From a bacterium (lineage in GTDB: Bacteria; Patescibacteriota; Patescibacteriia; Patescibacteriales; GWC2-42-12): 46,761 nucleotides of DNA. A program made the translations under genes and the position numbers. Shown one piece after another: positions 1 to 9,012 of the stretch (its first letter is position 1; the number at the start of each line of letters is the position of its first letter). The stretch spans positions 1 through 46,761 of the forward strand of contig JAUSGE010000007.1 in assembly GCA_030649205.1 (NCBI GenBank), given 5' to 3'. The notes below the pieces were generated by a model, which worked only from the letters and a program-made list of their open reading frames with translations, searched no databases and was not told the DNA's origin.

Positions 1-1
1 T

Positions 2-2755
2 GGCGACACGAACACGACCCGCTTCACCATAGGAACGGATTACAGCGACAGTTCTAAATTTAAGTTTTCAGCGTCTGTGGCGTTAGGGACGAATGACAGG
101 CTCACAATAACAACCGACGGCAACGTCGGCATCGGGACGACCAGCCCCCCCTCTATTTTTGCCATTCATGGCAGCGCGCCCATAATTACCATTGGCGACA
201 GCCAGGCATCCGGTGTTCAGTACCGCTTAAGAAATGGCAGTGTGGCGGCTGGGACCTTAGACATCTACAGCCAGAACGCGGGAGCGAGCAGGTTTGTTTT
301 AGACAGCTCCGGCAATATTGGCATGGGTACAACGACGCCCAATAGCCTGCTGTCGCTCTATCAGTCATCCTCGGATGTTGGTTTGACTTTCGGCGATTCC
401 CTGACCACTAACTTCATCATGGGCACTGATTATTCAGCCAGTTCAACTCTGAAAATTTCCGCCGGTTCGGCGCTGGGTACTAATGATTTAATAACTATTA
501 CCTCGGCCCAAACTTCTTTCCAGACTCCGGCTTCGTTTGAAGCGGCCGGGGACGTGTCTATGGCCTATGACTTAGTGTTTGACAATCCGACGGCCAGCTA
601 CATCAAATCTTCCGCCCCATTCTATATTGAATCAGGCGAACAATTTAATTCGTCGGATTTGACTTTGCGGACCTTTAATTCCGGCAATATTATTTTAGAC
701 GCCGGCGATTTGGGCGGGACGATCGCGCAAGCGTCGTCCACCTCCGCGGCGTTAACCGTTACGCAAAACGGCTTATTAGCCACGGGTAATGGCCCGATCG
801 CCTCGTTCTTCGCTTCGTCAACCGAGGTGATGCGCATCACTTCCACGGCCGCCGGCGCGCCGCTCGTCGGCATCGGCACGACTTCGCCTTACGCTTTATT
901 GTCTTTAGTGGATAACACCACGGCTTTGCGCGATGTTTTCGCTATTTCTACCTCTACTTCCGGCCTGATTTTTAAAGTTGACTCTTACGGCGCGACTTAC
1001 GCGGACGCGGCCTACTCTTCGGCCGGCGCTGATTATGCCGAATATTTTAAAACCGCTGACGCTGATTTAGCGCCCGGTGAAACGGTTTGCGTTGACTTGC
1101 TGGAAAATAACTCGGTTAAAAGATGCGAGCGCGGGCATGATAATAATGTTATGGGCATAGTCTCCACCAAGCCGTCCATCATCGGTAATGCCACCGCGGC
1201 CAAAAACGATCCAACGCGTTATGCTATTATCGGAATGCTGGGACAAGTTGATGCTTTGGTGTCGGCCGAAAACGGGCCGATTAACGTGGGTGATTCCTTG
1301 ACTTCAGCGTCAACCACCCCGGGCTACGCCATGAAAGCTGATGGCGGCGATTCCACCGTGGCCGTGGCCTTAGAAGCGTTTCCGGCCTCAAAGACACTCG
1401 GTGTCCCCGGGACACCGAGTGTCCAAACAGGCAAGATCAAGGTTTTGATTTCCCGCCGGAATAAATCCCTGGCCGTGGAAGAAGTTGAAGCCTTAGTCGT
1501 AGAAAGAATCGCCAATATGAAAATTGAAGATCAGGTGCAGGCTATGATTAAACAATCAGTGGATAATTTGAATCTGGATCCGAAGATCGCGCGGATCGCG
1601 CAGGAAGAAGCGAACAAACTAAGCTCGGCCCTAACCGTAAATTTTGACAGTTTAAATAATCAGATTCAATCGCTGAACTTGGTTTTAGCCTCAAGTTTCT
1701 ATATCACGGATAGCCAAGGACAGGACGTTTTTTCCAGAAGTCGTGATATAGGGGCGTTGCCAAACCGTGATATGACGCTCACTGCCTCCAACCTTTCCCT
1801 AAACTCGGCGGGTAGGATTGTAATCGGGTCTTCAACGCCAGAGACACTCGGTGTCCTTGGGACACCGAGTGTCCAAATCGTGGATATAACAAATATTACG
1901 GCCAGCTCCAGCCAGGCCGCCTTCGTGGTCAATCAAGCCGGTGATGGGGATGTGGCGGATTTTCAAAAAGGCGGAGTCAGCATTATGAATATTGATTCAA
2001 GCGGCGTAGTAAAAGTCATGGGTTCAATGCTGGTGGACGGCCGAATTATGCTCTGCACCGGCGGGCAGTGCTCCAACGCTTTAGACGCGGCCGTGGACGA
2101 AACTATGGCCGACCTCGGCGTTGAAGGCAAAGTCGTGGCCGGAGCGTTTGAAGGCTATTGCGACGACGGCTACGTTTGGGCGCCGGGTTCGGCCAAGTAC
2201 GGGACATTGCCCGGGTTCTGCGTGCAGAGTGACTTATACGCCCAGACACTCGGTGTCCCTGGGACACCGAGTGTCCCGATGGTGAGCGTCTCACAAGGCC
2301 AGGCGCAAGTTGCCTGTCAAAATATCGGCGTCGGCTATCATCTGATCGGCGAAAATGAATGGCTTACAGTGGCGGAGAATATTCTGGCGGCCAATGGGAC
2401 ACTCGGTGTCCCAGGGACACCGAGTGTCTTAAAGCTGACTAATGATAATGTGATTAATAATTTAACCGGCCTGATCGCGGAATGGACCAACCAGAATGTC
2501 ACCGCGGCCGGCTTGCCGGTAACGCCGAGCAAAGACGCTTGGTACGAATATGGCGAAGTGAGCGACTTTAAAGGCCTAAACATCGCGCCAGATTATTATT
2601 TAACCGACGCTAATAATCATATCGGGAAAATTTACACTGGTTCGGGTATGGGCCTGCGCGGCTTCGTCCGCGGCTCGGGCGGAATCTATGGGCTAGACTT
2701 GTCGCACGCGCCGAGCGAGCAGAGCGAGAGCATCGGCTTTAGATGCGCGAAATAA
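2..2755 (+). CDS. Large surface/tail-fibre-like protein (5' truncated by window edge)
   Basis: Frame is open from nt 2 (GDTNTTRFTIGTDYSDSSKFKF...); repeated 'GNVGIGTTSP' motifs and 'GADYAEYF' segment typical of fibre/S74-like surface proteins; contains four in-frame TLGVPGTPSV palindromes. Confidence 0.75.
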   Translation, partial: GDTNTTRFTIGTDYSDSSKFKFSASVALGTNDRLTITTDGNVGIGTTSPPSIFAIHGSAPIITIGDSQASGVQYRLRNGSVAAGTLDIYSQNAGASRFVLDSSGNIGMGTTTPNSLLSLYQSSSDVGLTFGDSLTTNFIMGTDYSASSTLKISAGSALGTNDLITITSAQTSFQTPASFEAAGDVSMAYDLVFDNPTASYIKSSAPFYIESGEQFNSSDLTLRTFNSGNIILDAGDLGGTIAQASSTSAALTVTQNGLLATGNGPIASFFASSTEVMRITSTAAGAPLVGIGTTSPYALLSLVDNTTALRDVFAISTSTSGLIFKVDSYGATYADAAYSSAGADYAEYFKTADADLAPGETVCVDLLENNSVKRCERGHDNNVMGIVSTKPSIIGNATAAKNDPTRYAIIGMLGQVDALVSAENGPINVGDSLTSASTTPGYAMKADGGDSTVAVALEAFPASKTLGVPGTPSVQTGKIKVLISRRNKSLAVEEVEALVVERIANMKIEDQVQAMIKQSVDNLNLDPKIARIAQEEANKLSSALTVNFDSLNNQIQSLNLVLASSFYITDSQGQDVFSRSRDIGALPNRDMTLTASNLSLNSAGRIVIGSSTPETLGVLGTPSVQIVDITNITASSSQAAFVVNQAGDGDVADFQKGGVSIMNIDSSGVVKVMGSMLVDGRIMLCTGGQCSNALDAAVDETMADLGVEGKVVAGAFEGYCDDGYVWAPGSAKYGTLPGFCVQSDLYAQTLGVPGTPSVPMVSVSQGQAQVACQNIGVGYHLIGENEWLTVAENILAANGTLGVPGTPSVLKLTNDNVINNLTGLIAEWTNQNVTAAGLPVTPSKDAWYEYGEVSDFKGLNIAPDYYLTDANNHIGKIYTGSGMGLRGFVRGSGGIYGLDLSHAPSEQSESIGFRCAK
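1393..1423. repeat. TLGV palindrome copy 1
   Basis: GACACTCGGTGTCC-ccg-GGACACCGAGTGTC, in-frame. Confidence 0.9.
1843..1873. repeat. TLGV palindrome copy 2
   Basis: GACACTCGGTGTCC-ttg-GGACACCGAGTGTC. Confidence 0.9.
2245..2275. repeat. TLGV palindrome copy 3
   Basis: GACACTCGGTGTCC-ctg-GGACACCGAGTGTC. Confidence 0.9.
2398..2428. repeat. TLGV palindrome copy 4
   Basis: GACACTCGGTGTCC-cag-GGACACCGAGTGTC. Confidence 0.9.
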
Positions 2756-2797
2756 AATAAGTCCCCCTATCAAGGGGGATAAAGGGGGTTTAAGGAT

Positions 2798-4273
2798 ATG
2801 CCAAAAAAGAAAAAAATTAAGAACCAAAAAACCGCTCCTGGCGGGGCGGTTTTGGAGGATTCCAGTCGAGTTGGAAAACCCGGACTTGGTATTGATTCAA
2901 GTATAGCAGAAAGAGAAAATTCGTCAAGTATTAAAAATAATTCAGGCGAAAAGCCGGTGGAGGGATTTGCACCCTCGGAACCCGGAATACCAAGTCCGGA
3001 TCCAAACTCGATCACCGGCTTGTCTGAATTATATCAAAAAGATTCAGTCTTGTCTTTGCAATGCCCCTACTGCCAAAGCCAGGATTTCGTCAAACGCGGC
3101 GTCAGAATGAAAAAAAGCGGCAAGACGCAATTATATCTTTGCCGGTCATGCAAAAGAACTTTTACTCCCAGCTGGTTTAAAGGCCGCCAGCATAGCTGGC
3201 AGATAATTTTAGATGCCATGAGTTATTATAATCTGGGTTTTTCGCTTGAGCAGGTCTGTAAAATTTTGGAGAAAAGAGGTTCAGCCTCCAAATTGGAGGC
3301 TGAACCTCTGAAAGTCCAGCCGTCCACTATTTCATCCTGGCTGGAAAAATACGGACGATTATGCGCTTACAAACGCATGCGTTCATTCGGCATGAAAATG
3401 TATTCGCCTTATGAAATAATTGAAACCTGCACCTTAGCGCACCGCCAGCTTTACCGCTTCCGCTATCACCGCGCCAAAACCAAACTTATTATGGCCGACG
3501 ATTTTAAGCATTTTAAATTTAAGCCGATTCAGGAGTTTTTAAATAATGTCACGGCCGAAACCCCGCATCAGTATTTTCAGCAAGGCGAGCGCATGTCTGA
3601 AACGAAAATCAAATTTTCTAAAACAGAAATGATCGTGCGCGCCAAACATAATTACGCTTGCGCTTTGGCCGGCCTGGTGTTTCAGGGTGTAAGCGACAAC
3701 AAACAGCGCCATGAAGCTCTGCAGAAATTTTTTATCGCCAATGACACCGTGACCGTGGCTACCGAAGTGCCGGTTTATTTAAGAAGGGAAGATTTGGAAC
3801 ATATGCAGACGCAGTTGGGGTTCAAGCTGTACAAAAAAAATTCCGTCATTCCCGCGCAGGCGGGAATCCAGAAAAAAAATCTGGATTCCGGCTCGGAGGC
3901 CGGAATGACGAAGACTGACGACTATGAGCTTTTGCCTGAAGCTGAAATTCCACGCCTCATCACCGGCCATATTGATTTTTTGCAGATCAGGAACGGCTTT
4001 ATCCATATTATGGATTACAAAGGCGAAGGCGCGGCCAAGGCCAGGCCGATTGAACAGCTTACTTTATATGCCCTGGCGTTATCCCGCCTGACCGGCCTGC
4101 GCGTTTATCATTTCAAGTGCGCCTGGTTTGATGAAAATGATTATTTTGAATTTTTCCCCCTGCATGTGGTCTACAAGCGAGGCTCCGGCCGCAAGCGCAT
4201 TAAAACCATTGAAGGAGTTTATAATTTAAACGAAAAAGTGAATAAAATAGAAAATTTAAGACCGGCTGTTTAA
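2798..4273 (+). CDS. IS1-type zinc-ribbon/HTH N-terminus fused to PD-(D/E)XK (Cas4/RecB-like) nuclease
   Basis: CPYCQSQDFVKRG...YLCRSCKRTF zinc ribbon plus transposase-like HTH; C-terminal GHIDFLQIRNGFIHIMDYKGEG...EQLTLYALAL resembles PD-(D/E)XK motifs. Confidence 0.7.
   Translation: MPKKKKIKNQKTAPGGAVLEDSSRVGKPGLGIDSSIAERENSSSIKNNSGEKPVEGFAPSEPGIPSPDPNSITGLSELYQKDSVLSLQCPYCQSQDFVKRGVRMKKSGKTQLYLCRSCKRTFTPSWFKGRQHSWQIILDAMSYYNLGFSLEQVCKILEKRGSASKLEAEPLKVQPSTISSWLEKYGRLCAYKRMRSFGMKMYSPYEIIETCTLAHRQLYRFRYHRAKTKLIMADDFKHFKFKPIQEFLNNVTAETPHQYFQQGERMSETKIKFSKTEMIVRAKHNYACALAGLVFQGVSDNKQRHEALQKFFIANDTVTVATEVPVYLRREDLEHMQTQLGFKLYKKNSVIPAQAGIQKKNLDSGSEAGMTKTDDYELLPEAEIPRLITGHIDFLQIRNGFIHIMDYKGEGAAKARPIEQLTLYALALSRLTGLRVYHFKCAWFDENDYFEFFPLHVVYKRGSGRKRIKTIEGVYNLNEKVNKIENLRPAV
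3276..3308. repeat. 33-bp palindrome GAGGTTCAGCCTCCAAATTGGAGGCTGAACCTC (second copy 6974-7006)
   Basis: Near-perfect dyad, exactly 33 bp, in-frame in both genes. Confidence 0.85.
3845..3909. repeat. In-frame VIPAQAGIQ repeat in zinc-ribbon/nuclease gene
   Basis: CGTCATTCCCGCGCAGGCGGGAATCCAG...CTGGATTCCGGC..GGCCGGAATGACG. Confidence 0.9.
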
Positions 4274-4311
4274 TTTTCAATTTTCAAGTACCAATTTTCA
4301 ATGAAATTCCA

Positions 4312-4677
4312 ATGGATCAATTTACAAACAAAAAGATATATGATTTAGAAGAAAGAACGGCAAAGTTCGCCGAAGCGATTATTGGATTGATGAGAAAAAT
4401 ACCGCATGATTTGGTCAATCAGAGATTGGTTCCCCAGTTAGTCGGTTCCGGCGGTTCGCTGGGCGCCAACTATTGCGAAGCCAATGAAGCCGAAAGCAAA
4501 AAAGATTTTCAGCATAAAATAGGCATCTGCAAAAAAGAGACTAAAGAGACTAAACACTGGCTAAGATTACTGGCCAAAGCCAATCCGCAATTTAAAGAAG
4601 AATTTAGAATATTATGGCAGGAAGCGCAGGAATTATTATTGATATTTTCTAAAATACTGTCGTCAAGCAGAAATTGA
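4312..4677 (+). CDS. Four-helix bundle protein (S23/IVP family)
   Basis: YDLEERTAKFAEAIIGLMRKIP...GSGGSLGANYCEANEAESKKDFQHKIGICKKETKETKHWLRLL signature. Confidence 0.9.
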   Translation: MDQFTNKKIYDLEERTAKFAEAIIGLMRKIPHDLVNQRLVPQLVGSGGSLGANYCEANEAESKKDFQHKIGICKKETKETKHWLRLLAKANPQFKEEFRILWQEAQELLLIFSKILSSSRN

Positions 4678-4735
4678 AAATTAAATTATTGAGAATTCAT
4701 TGAAAATTGAAAATTGGGATTTGAAAATTTTATTT

Positions 4736-5239
4736 ATGCCTTACAATAATTACCAAAAATATAATAACAGCTATTCTCCGAAAAAACCGGTTAAGAGTTT
4801 TATGGATTTGGAAATTTACCAGCAAGCCTTGGCGGCCAGCGTGGCCGTGGCCAATAATTTGGTAAATAAAGAAAAAAGTAAAAAGAAAAAGGTTGAGAAG
4901 CCGGAGGAGGCTGTAAATTTAATCAAACATAATATGCTGCCCTGCGCCCTGGGAATACCGCATCTGATAGCGGAGGCGCACTCTTACCGTTTCGGTTCCG
5001 GCACCGACTGCCTGGTTTTACTGGAAAAAACCATGGTCAACTGCAATAAGATGATGGTCTATCTGGAGCAGGTTCGCGATATCTGCCAGACCGGCCAGGA
5101 GCATGGATTTTTTGAAGAATTGATCAAAAAATATTCATATATCCGGCGCAAGACTTTGAATCTGCAGCGAGTCTGGAAAAAATATATTGAGCATCCGGAT
5201 GGAAATTTTAAGTCCGGCTTTAATAAGCAGCCGCTTTAA
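4736..5239 (+). CDS. Four-helix bundle protein (S23/Avd-like)
   Basis: KSFMDLEIYQQALAASVAVANNLV...LIAEAHSYRFGSGTDCLVLLEKTMVNCNKMMVYLEQVRDI; start moved to MPYNNYQ. Confidence 0.75.
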   Translation: MPYNNYQKYNNSYSPKKPVKSFMDLEIYQQALAASVAVANNLVNKEKSKKKKVEKPEEAVNLIKHNMLPCALGIPHLIAEAHSYRFGSGTDCLVLLEKTMVNCNKMMVYLEQVRDICQTGQEHGFFEELIKKYSYIRRKTLNLQRVWKKYIEHPDGNFKSGFNKQPL

Positions 5240-5259
5240 GCGCGCGAAATAGAGAATAG

Positions 5260-5311
5260 TTGACGCTATTAGTGTAATAATATACACTAAATAGTGTAAT
5301 TATTAACACTA
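5260..5311 (+). promoter_or_regulatory. Promoter with two operator dyads upstream of MNT gene
   Basis: TTGACG followed by TTAGTGTA-ATAATA-TACACTAA (5269-5290) and TAGTGT-AATTATTA-ACACTA (5292-5311). Confidence 0.65.
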
Positions 5312-5316
5312 ATAAG

Positions 5317-5862
5317 ATGATCAATTTTAAATCAAAAATTACCCAGGAAGTTTTAGGATATTTCTTTATAAATTCCGGGGCAGAGCTGTATCTTAATGAA
5401 ATGGCCAGAAAGTTCAAGCTTGACCGCGGGAATTTGGTTAAAAAATTGGCCGAACTGGAGAAAGAAGGCATATTATTAAAAAATAAAAAAGGCAATTTAA
5501 GCCTTTATTCCGTTAATCGCGATTATCCGTTTTTGCCTGAATTAAAGAAAATATTCAAAAAAAGTTTTGGTCTGGAAAATGAATTAAAAGAAATGCTTAA
5601 AAATATCAAAGGAATTAAAAGCGCTATTATATTCGGTTCATACGCCAAAAATAAATTGAGCGCCGAAAGCGATATTGATTTATTGCTGATTGGTTCCCAT
5701 AAGTTCCTAGACGCGCAGGGGAAAATAACAAAACTGCAAAGCAAGCTGGACAGGGAAATTAATGTAATAGATATGACGGAAAGCGAGTTTGTGAGAAGAA
5801 AAAAGGATCAAGATGAATTTATCAGCAATATTTTTGCCGGTAAAATTATTAAAATAATATGA
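5317..5862 (+). CDS. mntA: Winged-helix + MNT nucleotidyltransferase (antitoxin)
   Basis: N-terminal wHTH; FGSYAKNKLSAESDIDLLLIG (GSx10DxD) nucleotidyltransferase motif. Confidence 0.85.
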   Translation: MINFKSKITQEVLGYFFINSGAELYLNEMARKFKLDRGNLVKKLAELEKEGILLKNKKGNLSLYSVNRDYPFLPELKKIFKKSFGLENELKEMLKNIKGIKSAIIFGSYAKNKLSAESDIDLLLIGSHKFLDAQGKITKLQSKLDREINVIDMTESEFVRRKKDQDEFISNIFAGKIIKII

Positions 5863-6263
5863 TGTTTGAAGAATTCAATTTCAGCGCCCGGCAAATCAAT
5901 AATTATTTTAATGCGGCTTCGCGGGATTTTAAGATTGCAGCGGACGCCGCGGTGCCGGAAGTTATTTTTAAATTTTCTTACGATGCCCTGATCAAGCTGG
6001 CAATTACCGTTTGCGCCAAAAATGGCTTAAGAATAAAAGCGCGCGCCGGCCACCATATTGAACTCTTAAAAAAATTGTCTGAAATTATTGGCGACAGCGA
6101 GGTTGAAACTGTCGGCAATATAATGCGCGGTAAGCGCAATTATGATCTATACGGCGGCGGGGTTTTGATTTCGGAAAAAGAAGCCGAGGGATACCGCGAT
6201 TGGCTGAAAAATATTTTTATCAAAGCCGAAGATTATTTGGACGAAAATTTAAGGTTATTTTAA
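5859..6263 (+). CDS. hepT: HEPN domain protein (toxin partner of MNT)
   Basis: ATGA overlap with upstream MNT gene; helical protein with RAGHHIELLKKL; canonical MNT-HEPN arrangement. Confidence 0.8.
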   Translation: MMFEEFNFSARQINNYFNAASRDFKIAADAAVPEVIFKFSYDALIKLAITVCAKNGLRIKARAGHHIELLKKLSEIIGDSEVETVGNIMRGKRNYDLYGGGVLISEKEAEGYRDWLKNIFIKAEDYLDENLRLF

Positions 6264-6264
6264 T

Positions 6265-7260
6265 ATGAGAATAATAAATAATTATATGCAAAAAATAATA
6301 AATTTCATTAAGTACAATAACGCCGCGGTAATAATTCTGGCGCTGATTTTGATTCTGGGCGGCGGGGCGCTGGCGGCCGGGCCGGAGGCGATCGGGCAAA
6401 AGCAGACCAGCCTGCAGGGCGCGGACAATAGTTTGCTCTTGGCCGCTGACTTGGATAAGCTGAATATGGACTTTAAAATTGAAAAAATTGAGGAAGACAG
6501 CGGCTACTATTATGTCAATTACAGCTATTTGGATTTAGCCGTGATCAACAGCGCTTGGCAGTACCAGTTAAGCGCCGCGGCCAGGAAAATTTCCAAAAAA
6601 ATAAAAGAAGACTTGGGCGAGTACCTGGCCAAGCAGTTAAAAAAACATTATGAAGCGCGGGTCAGGGAGCTGAAGCAGGCCAAGGCGCTGGCAGAGGCGG
6701 CCGGGCCGCAAACCAGGGTGGAAGTGACGGCTTACAGCGGACTGATCGGCAAAACTTTGGACGCGGTTAAGGCCGTGTTTCCCGGCTATGAGCCGGTGAA
6801 GAAGCGGGAGCTGGCCGCGCCGGAGTTTAACCCCCCTAACCCCCCTTTGCAAGAGGGGCAGAACGCGAGCGGCGCGGACAATCTAACGCAGATTTATAAT
6901 AATTACCTGTCAGAGCATCCGGAGGTTATTAGCCAGCTGGACGCTGTGGCGACGTCAACGCCGGAAGCCAGTGGAGGTTCAACCTCCAGTTTGGAGATTG
7001 AACCTCTCGCGCCTCCTGCGTCCGCGGCCTCGTCAACGCCGGCGGCGACCCCACCTCCCTTGCCCCCCTTGCCAGAAGGGATCGATGCCTCGTCAACGCC
7101 GGCCGAGCCAGCCAGCGTGCAAGTAATTGAACTGCCCGCGCCTGTTGCCGCCGAACCGCCCGCGCCCGACGCGCCTGCCGAGACTGCTCCGGCTCCGGCT
7201 CCAGAACCGGCTCTTGCCGAACCAGCGCCGGCGGCGGAAACAACTGCGCCGATGCCTTAA
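6265..7260 (+). CDS. Exported/membrane protein with Pro/Ala-rich C-terminus
   Basis: N-terminal TM (AAVIILALILILGGGALA); low-complexity APAPEPALAEPAPAAETTAP tail containing repeat-derived segments. Confidence 0.65.
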   Translation: MRIINNYMQKIINFIKYNNAAVIILALILILGGGALAAGPEAIGQKQTSLQGADNSLLLAADLDKLNMDFKIEKIEEDSGYYYVNYSYLDLAVINSAWQYQLSAAARKISKKIKEDLGEYLAKQLKKHYEARVRELKQAKALAEAAGPQTRVEVTAYSGLIGKTLDAVKAVFPGYEPVKKRELAAPEFNPPNPPLQEGQNASGADNLTQIYNNYLSEHPEVISQLDAVATSTPEASGGSTSSLEIEPLAPPASAASSTPAATPPPLPPLPEGIDASSTPAEPASVQVIELPAPVAAEPPAPDAPAETAPAPAPEPALAEPAPAAETTAPMP

Positions 7261-7305
7261 ATAAATTTTCAATATTCAATACCCAATAAGATAATTAATG
7301 ATAAA

Positions 7306-7321
7306 TTGAACATAAGTTCAA
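7306..7321. promoter_or_regulatory. Operator-like dyad TTGAAC-ATAA-GTTCAA
   Basis: Perfect 6+6 inverted repeat upstream of GIY-YIG/MNT/HEPN/XRE cluster. Confidence 0.4.
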
Positions 7322-7365
7322 AAATATTGAACATTCACCCTGTTAAATAATTTTAAATTCTTGCT

Positions 7366-7623
7366 ATGTTCTATTATACTTATATTTTACAATCAACCAA
7401 GGATAAAAAATTATACACGGGGTATACCAATAATTTAAAATTAAGATTTGAGCAGCATCAGAAGGGGCTGGTAGAATCTACTAAAAAACGAAGGCCGTTA
7501 AAGCTAATTTACTACGAAGCGTGCCTTAGTCAGAAAGATGCCACTCGTCGAGAGAAGTATCTAAAAACTTATCTTGGCAAAATGTTCCTCAAGAACCGGC
7601 TCAAATCTTATTTAACAGGGTAA
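7366..7623 (+). CDS. GIY-YIG nuclease family protein
   Basis: YYTYILQSTKDKKLYTGYTNNLKLRFEQHQKG...KKRRPLKLIYYEACLSQKDATRREKYLKT signature. Confidence 0.95.
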   Translation: MFYYTYILQSTKDKKLYTGYTNNLKLRFEQHQKGLVESTKKRRPLKLIYYEACLSQKDATRREKYLKTYLGKMFLKNRLKSYLTG

Positions 7624-8148
7624 ATGACCAAATTGGAGCAGAAAATAATTATGCTTTTAGCCGATTATCCGGAACGAGAATTTTATGGCCAGGAAATCGC
7701 CGATAAAATAAAGGCCAGCAAAGCTTCGGCCAGCGGCCTGCTTAAGGTTTTATCGCGCCGGGGAATCGTCTTTAAAAAAATAAAAGGCCGTATGAAATTT
7801 TATCAGATTAACGCGAAAATCCCGGAACTTAAAAGGTTGAGAATAAATTCGGTTATGGAAAAATTAACTCCGCTTTTGCCGCGGCTGGAAAAATTTTCCC
7901 AAAAAATTATTCTGTTCGGTTCGGCTAGCCGGGGAGAGCAAACCTCGGAAAGCGATATTGATCTTTTTGTCTTGACCAGCGATAAAAATAAAATAAGAGA
8001 GGTTTTAAAAAAAATCGGCGCCGGTTTGCGCCTTAAGGCGATTATTAAAACGCCCGGCGAGTGGTCGGAGCTGGAAATAACCGAGCCGGAATTTTATCAG
8101 GAAATTAAAAATGGCATAATTTTATGCGAGTATGTCCCAAGAATTTAA
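7624..8148 (+). CDS. mntA: wHTH + MNT nucleotidyltransferase (antitoxin)
   Basis: FGSASRGEQTSESDIDLFVLT motif with N-terminal HTH. Confidence 0.85.
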   Translation: MTKLEQKIIMLLADYPEREFYGQEIADKIKASKASASGLLKVLSRRGIVFKKIKGRMKFYQINAKIPELKRLRINSVMEKLTPLLPRLEKFSQKIILFGSASRGEQTSESDIDLFVLTSDKNKIREVLKKIGAGLRLKAIIKTPGEWSELEITEPEFYQEIKNGIILCEYVPRI

Positions 8149-8581
8149 AAAATGTTTGGAGCGGGGCAAAATTAAAAGATTTTCGCCGGGTAAAAAATTA
8201 GCCGGCAAAGAATTAAGGCTGGCCGGCGAAGATTGGAATATATCCGAGGAAAGCCTAAGGGCAAAAAGATATAAATGGAGCATCGTGCAGTCCTATTATT
8301 CAATGTTCCACTCGGCCAGAGCTTTGCTTTATTCGGAAAGTTACCGAGAGAAAAGCCATTTTTGTCTGATTGAAGCGGTGCGTACTTTATTTGTTGAAAC
8401 CGGCAAATTTGACGTTAGACTTGTTGAATCATTGCTGGAGACGAAAAATTTAAGGGAAGCGGCGGATTATTATGGCGATTTTAGCGAACTTAACTGCCGC
8501 AAACTTGTTAAAAAAGCCGAAGAGTTTTTAAAGGCGGCTGAAAAGCTTTTATCGGACGAGAATGAAAATAAAATCAATTAG
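8132..8581 (+). CDS. hepT: HEPN domain protein (toxin partner)
   Basis: Overlaps MNT; SIVQSYYSMFHSARALLYSESYREKSHFCLIEAVRTLF HEPN signature. Confidence 0.85.
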   Translation: MSQEFKKCLERGKIKRFSPGKKLAGKELRLAGEDWNISEESLRAKRYKWSIVQSYYSMFHSARALLYSESYREKSHFCLIEAVRTLFVETGKFDVRLVESLLETKNLREAADYYGDFSELNCRKLVKKAEEFLKAAEKLLSDENENKIN

Positions 8582-8891
8582 AAAACTAAAAAAAATTAGA
8601 TTTAACAAAAAAACATCAGCTACCGATTTTAACGTTTTTTTAGCCAAACAGCTAAAAAATAAAACCATAAAGAAATATTTTGATAAATACGGGAAACAGC
8701 TGGAAATTTCTTATCAAATCAGCCGACTGCGCCGGAAAAAGAAAATAAGCCAGAAAGAACTGGCTGAAAAAATCGGTACGACGCAAAGCAATATCGCCAG
8801 AATGGAAAGCGGCCGGCAAAATTTTACCGTTAATTTTCTCTCCGAGATAGCCGCGGTTTTAGGCAGTGAATTAAAAATAACCTTGAAGTAG
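8562..8891 (+). CDS. XRE/HTH_3 transcriptional regulator
   Basis: ISRLRRKKKISQKELAEKIGTTQSNIARMESGRQNFTVNFLSEIAAVLG; overlaps HEPN stop by 20 nt. Confidence 0.9.
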   Translation: MKIKSIRKLKKIRFNKKTSATDFNVFLAKQLKNKTIKKYFDKYGKQLEISYQISRLRRKKKISQKELAEKIGTTQSNIARMESGRQNFTVNFLSEIAAVLGSELKITLK

Positions 8892-8917
8892 ATGGTTAAA
8901 ATAAAAAAGTTATATCG

Positions 8918-9012
8918 TCATTCCTGTGGAAACAGGAATCCAGAAAGAATTTTGTCTGGATCCCTGCCTGCGCCCGCCTCGGCTCGCGCGACGCGAGACG
9001 GGCAGGGATGAC
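8918..9012. repeat. 'GTCATTCC..GGAATCCAG' (VIPAQAGIQ-type) dispersed palindrome
   Basis: cgtcattcctgtggaaacaggaatccag...ctggatccctgcctgc...gcagggatgacg inverted repeat. Confidence 0.75.

Noticed and set aside
1324-1515. Minus-strand ORFs containing TLGVPGTPSV as real proteins
   Set aside because: The peptide appears on both strands only because the element is a palindrome.
1393-2428. CRISPR array from the four regularly recurring TLGV palindromes
   Set aside because: Spacing is irregular (about 120-420 nt), all copies are within one ORF, and no cas genes are present.
4312-5239. Diversity-generating retroelement (Avd-like four-helix proteins)
   Set aside because: No reverse transcriptase, TR or VR in the window.
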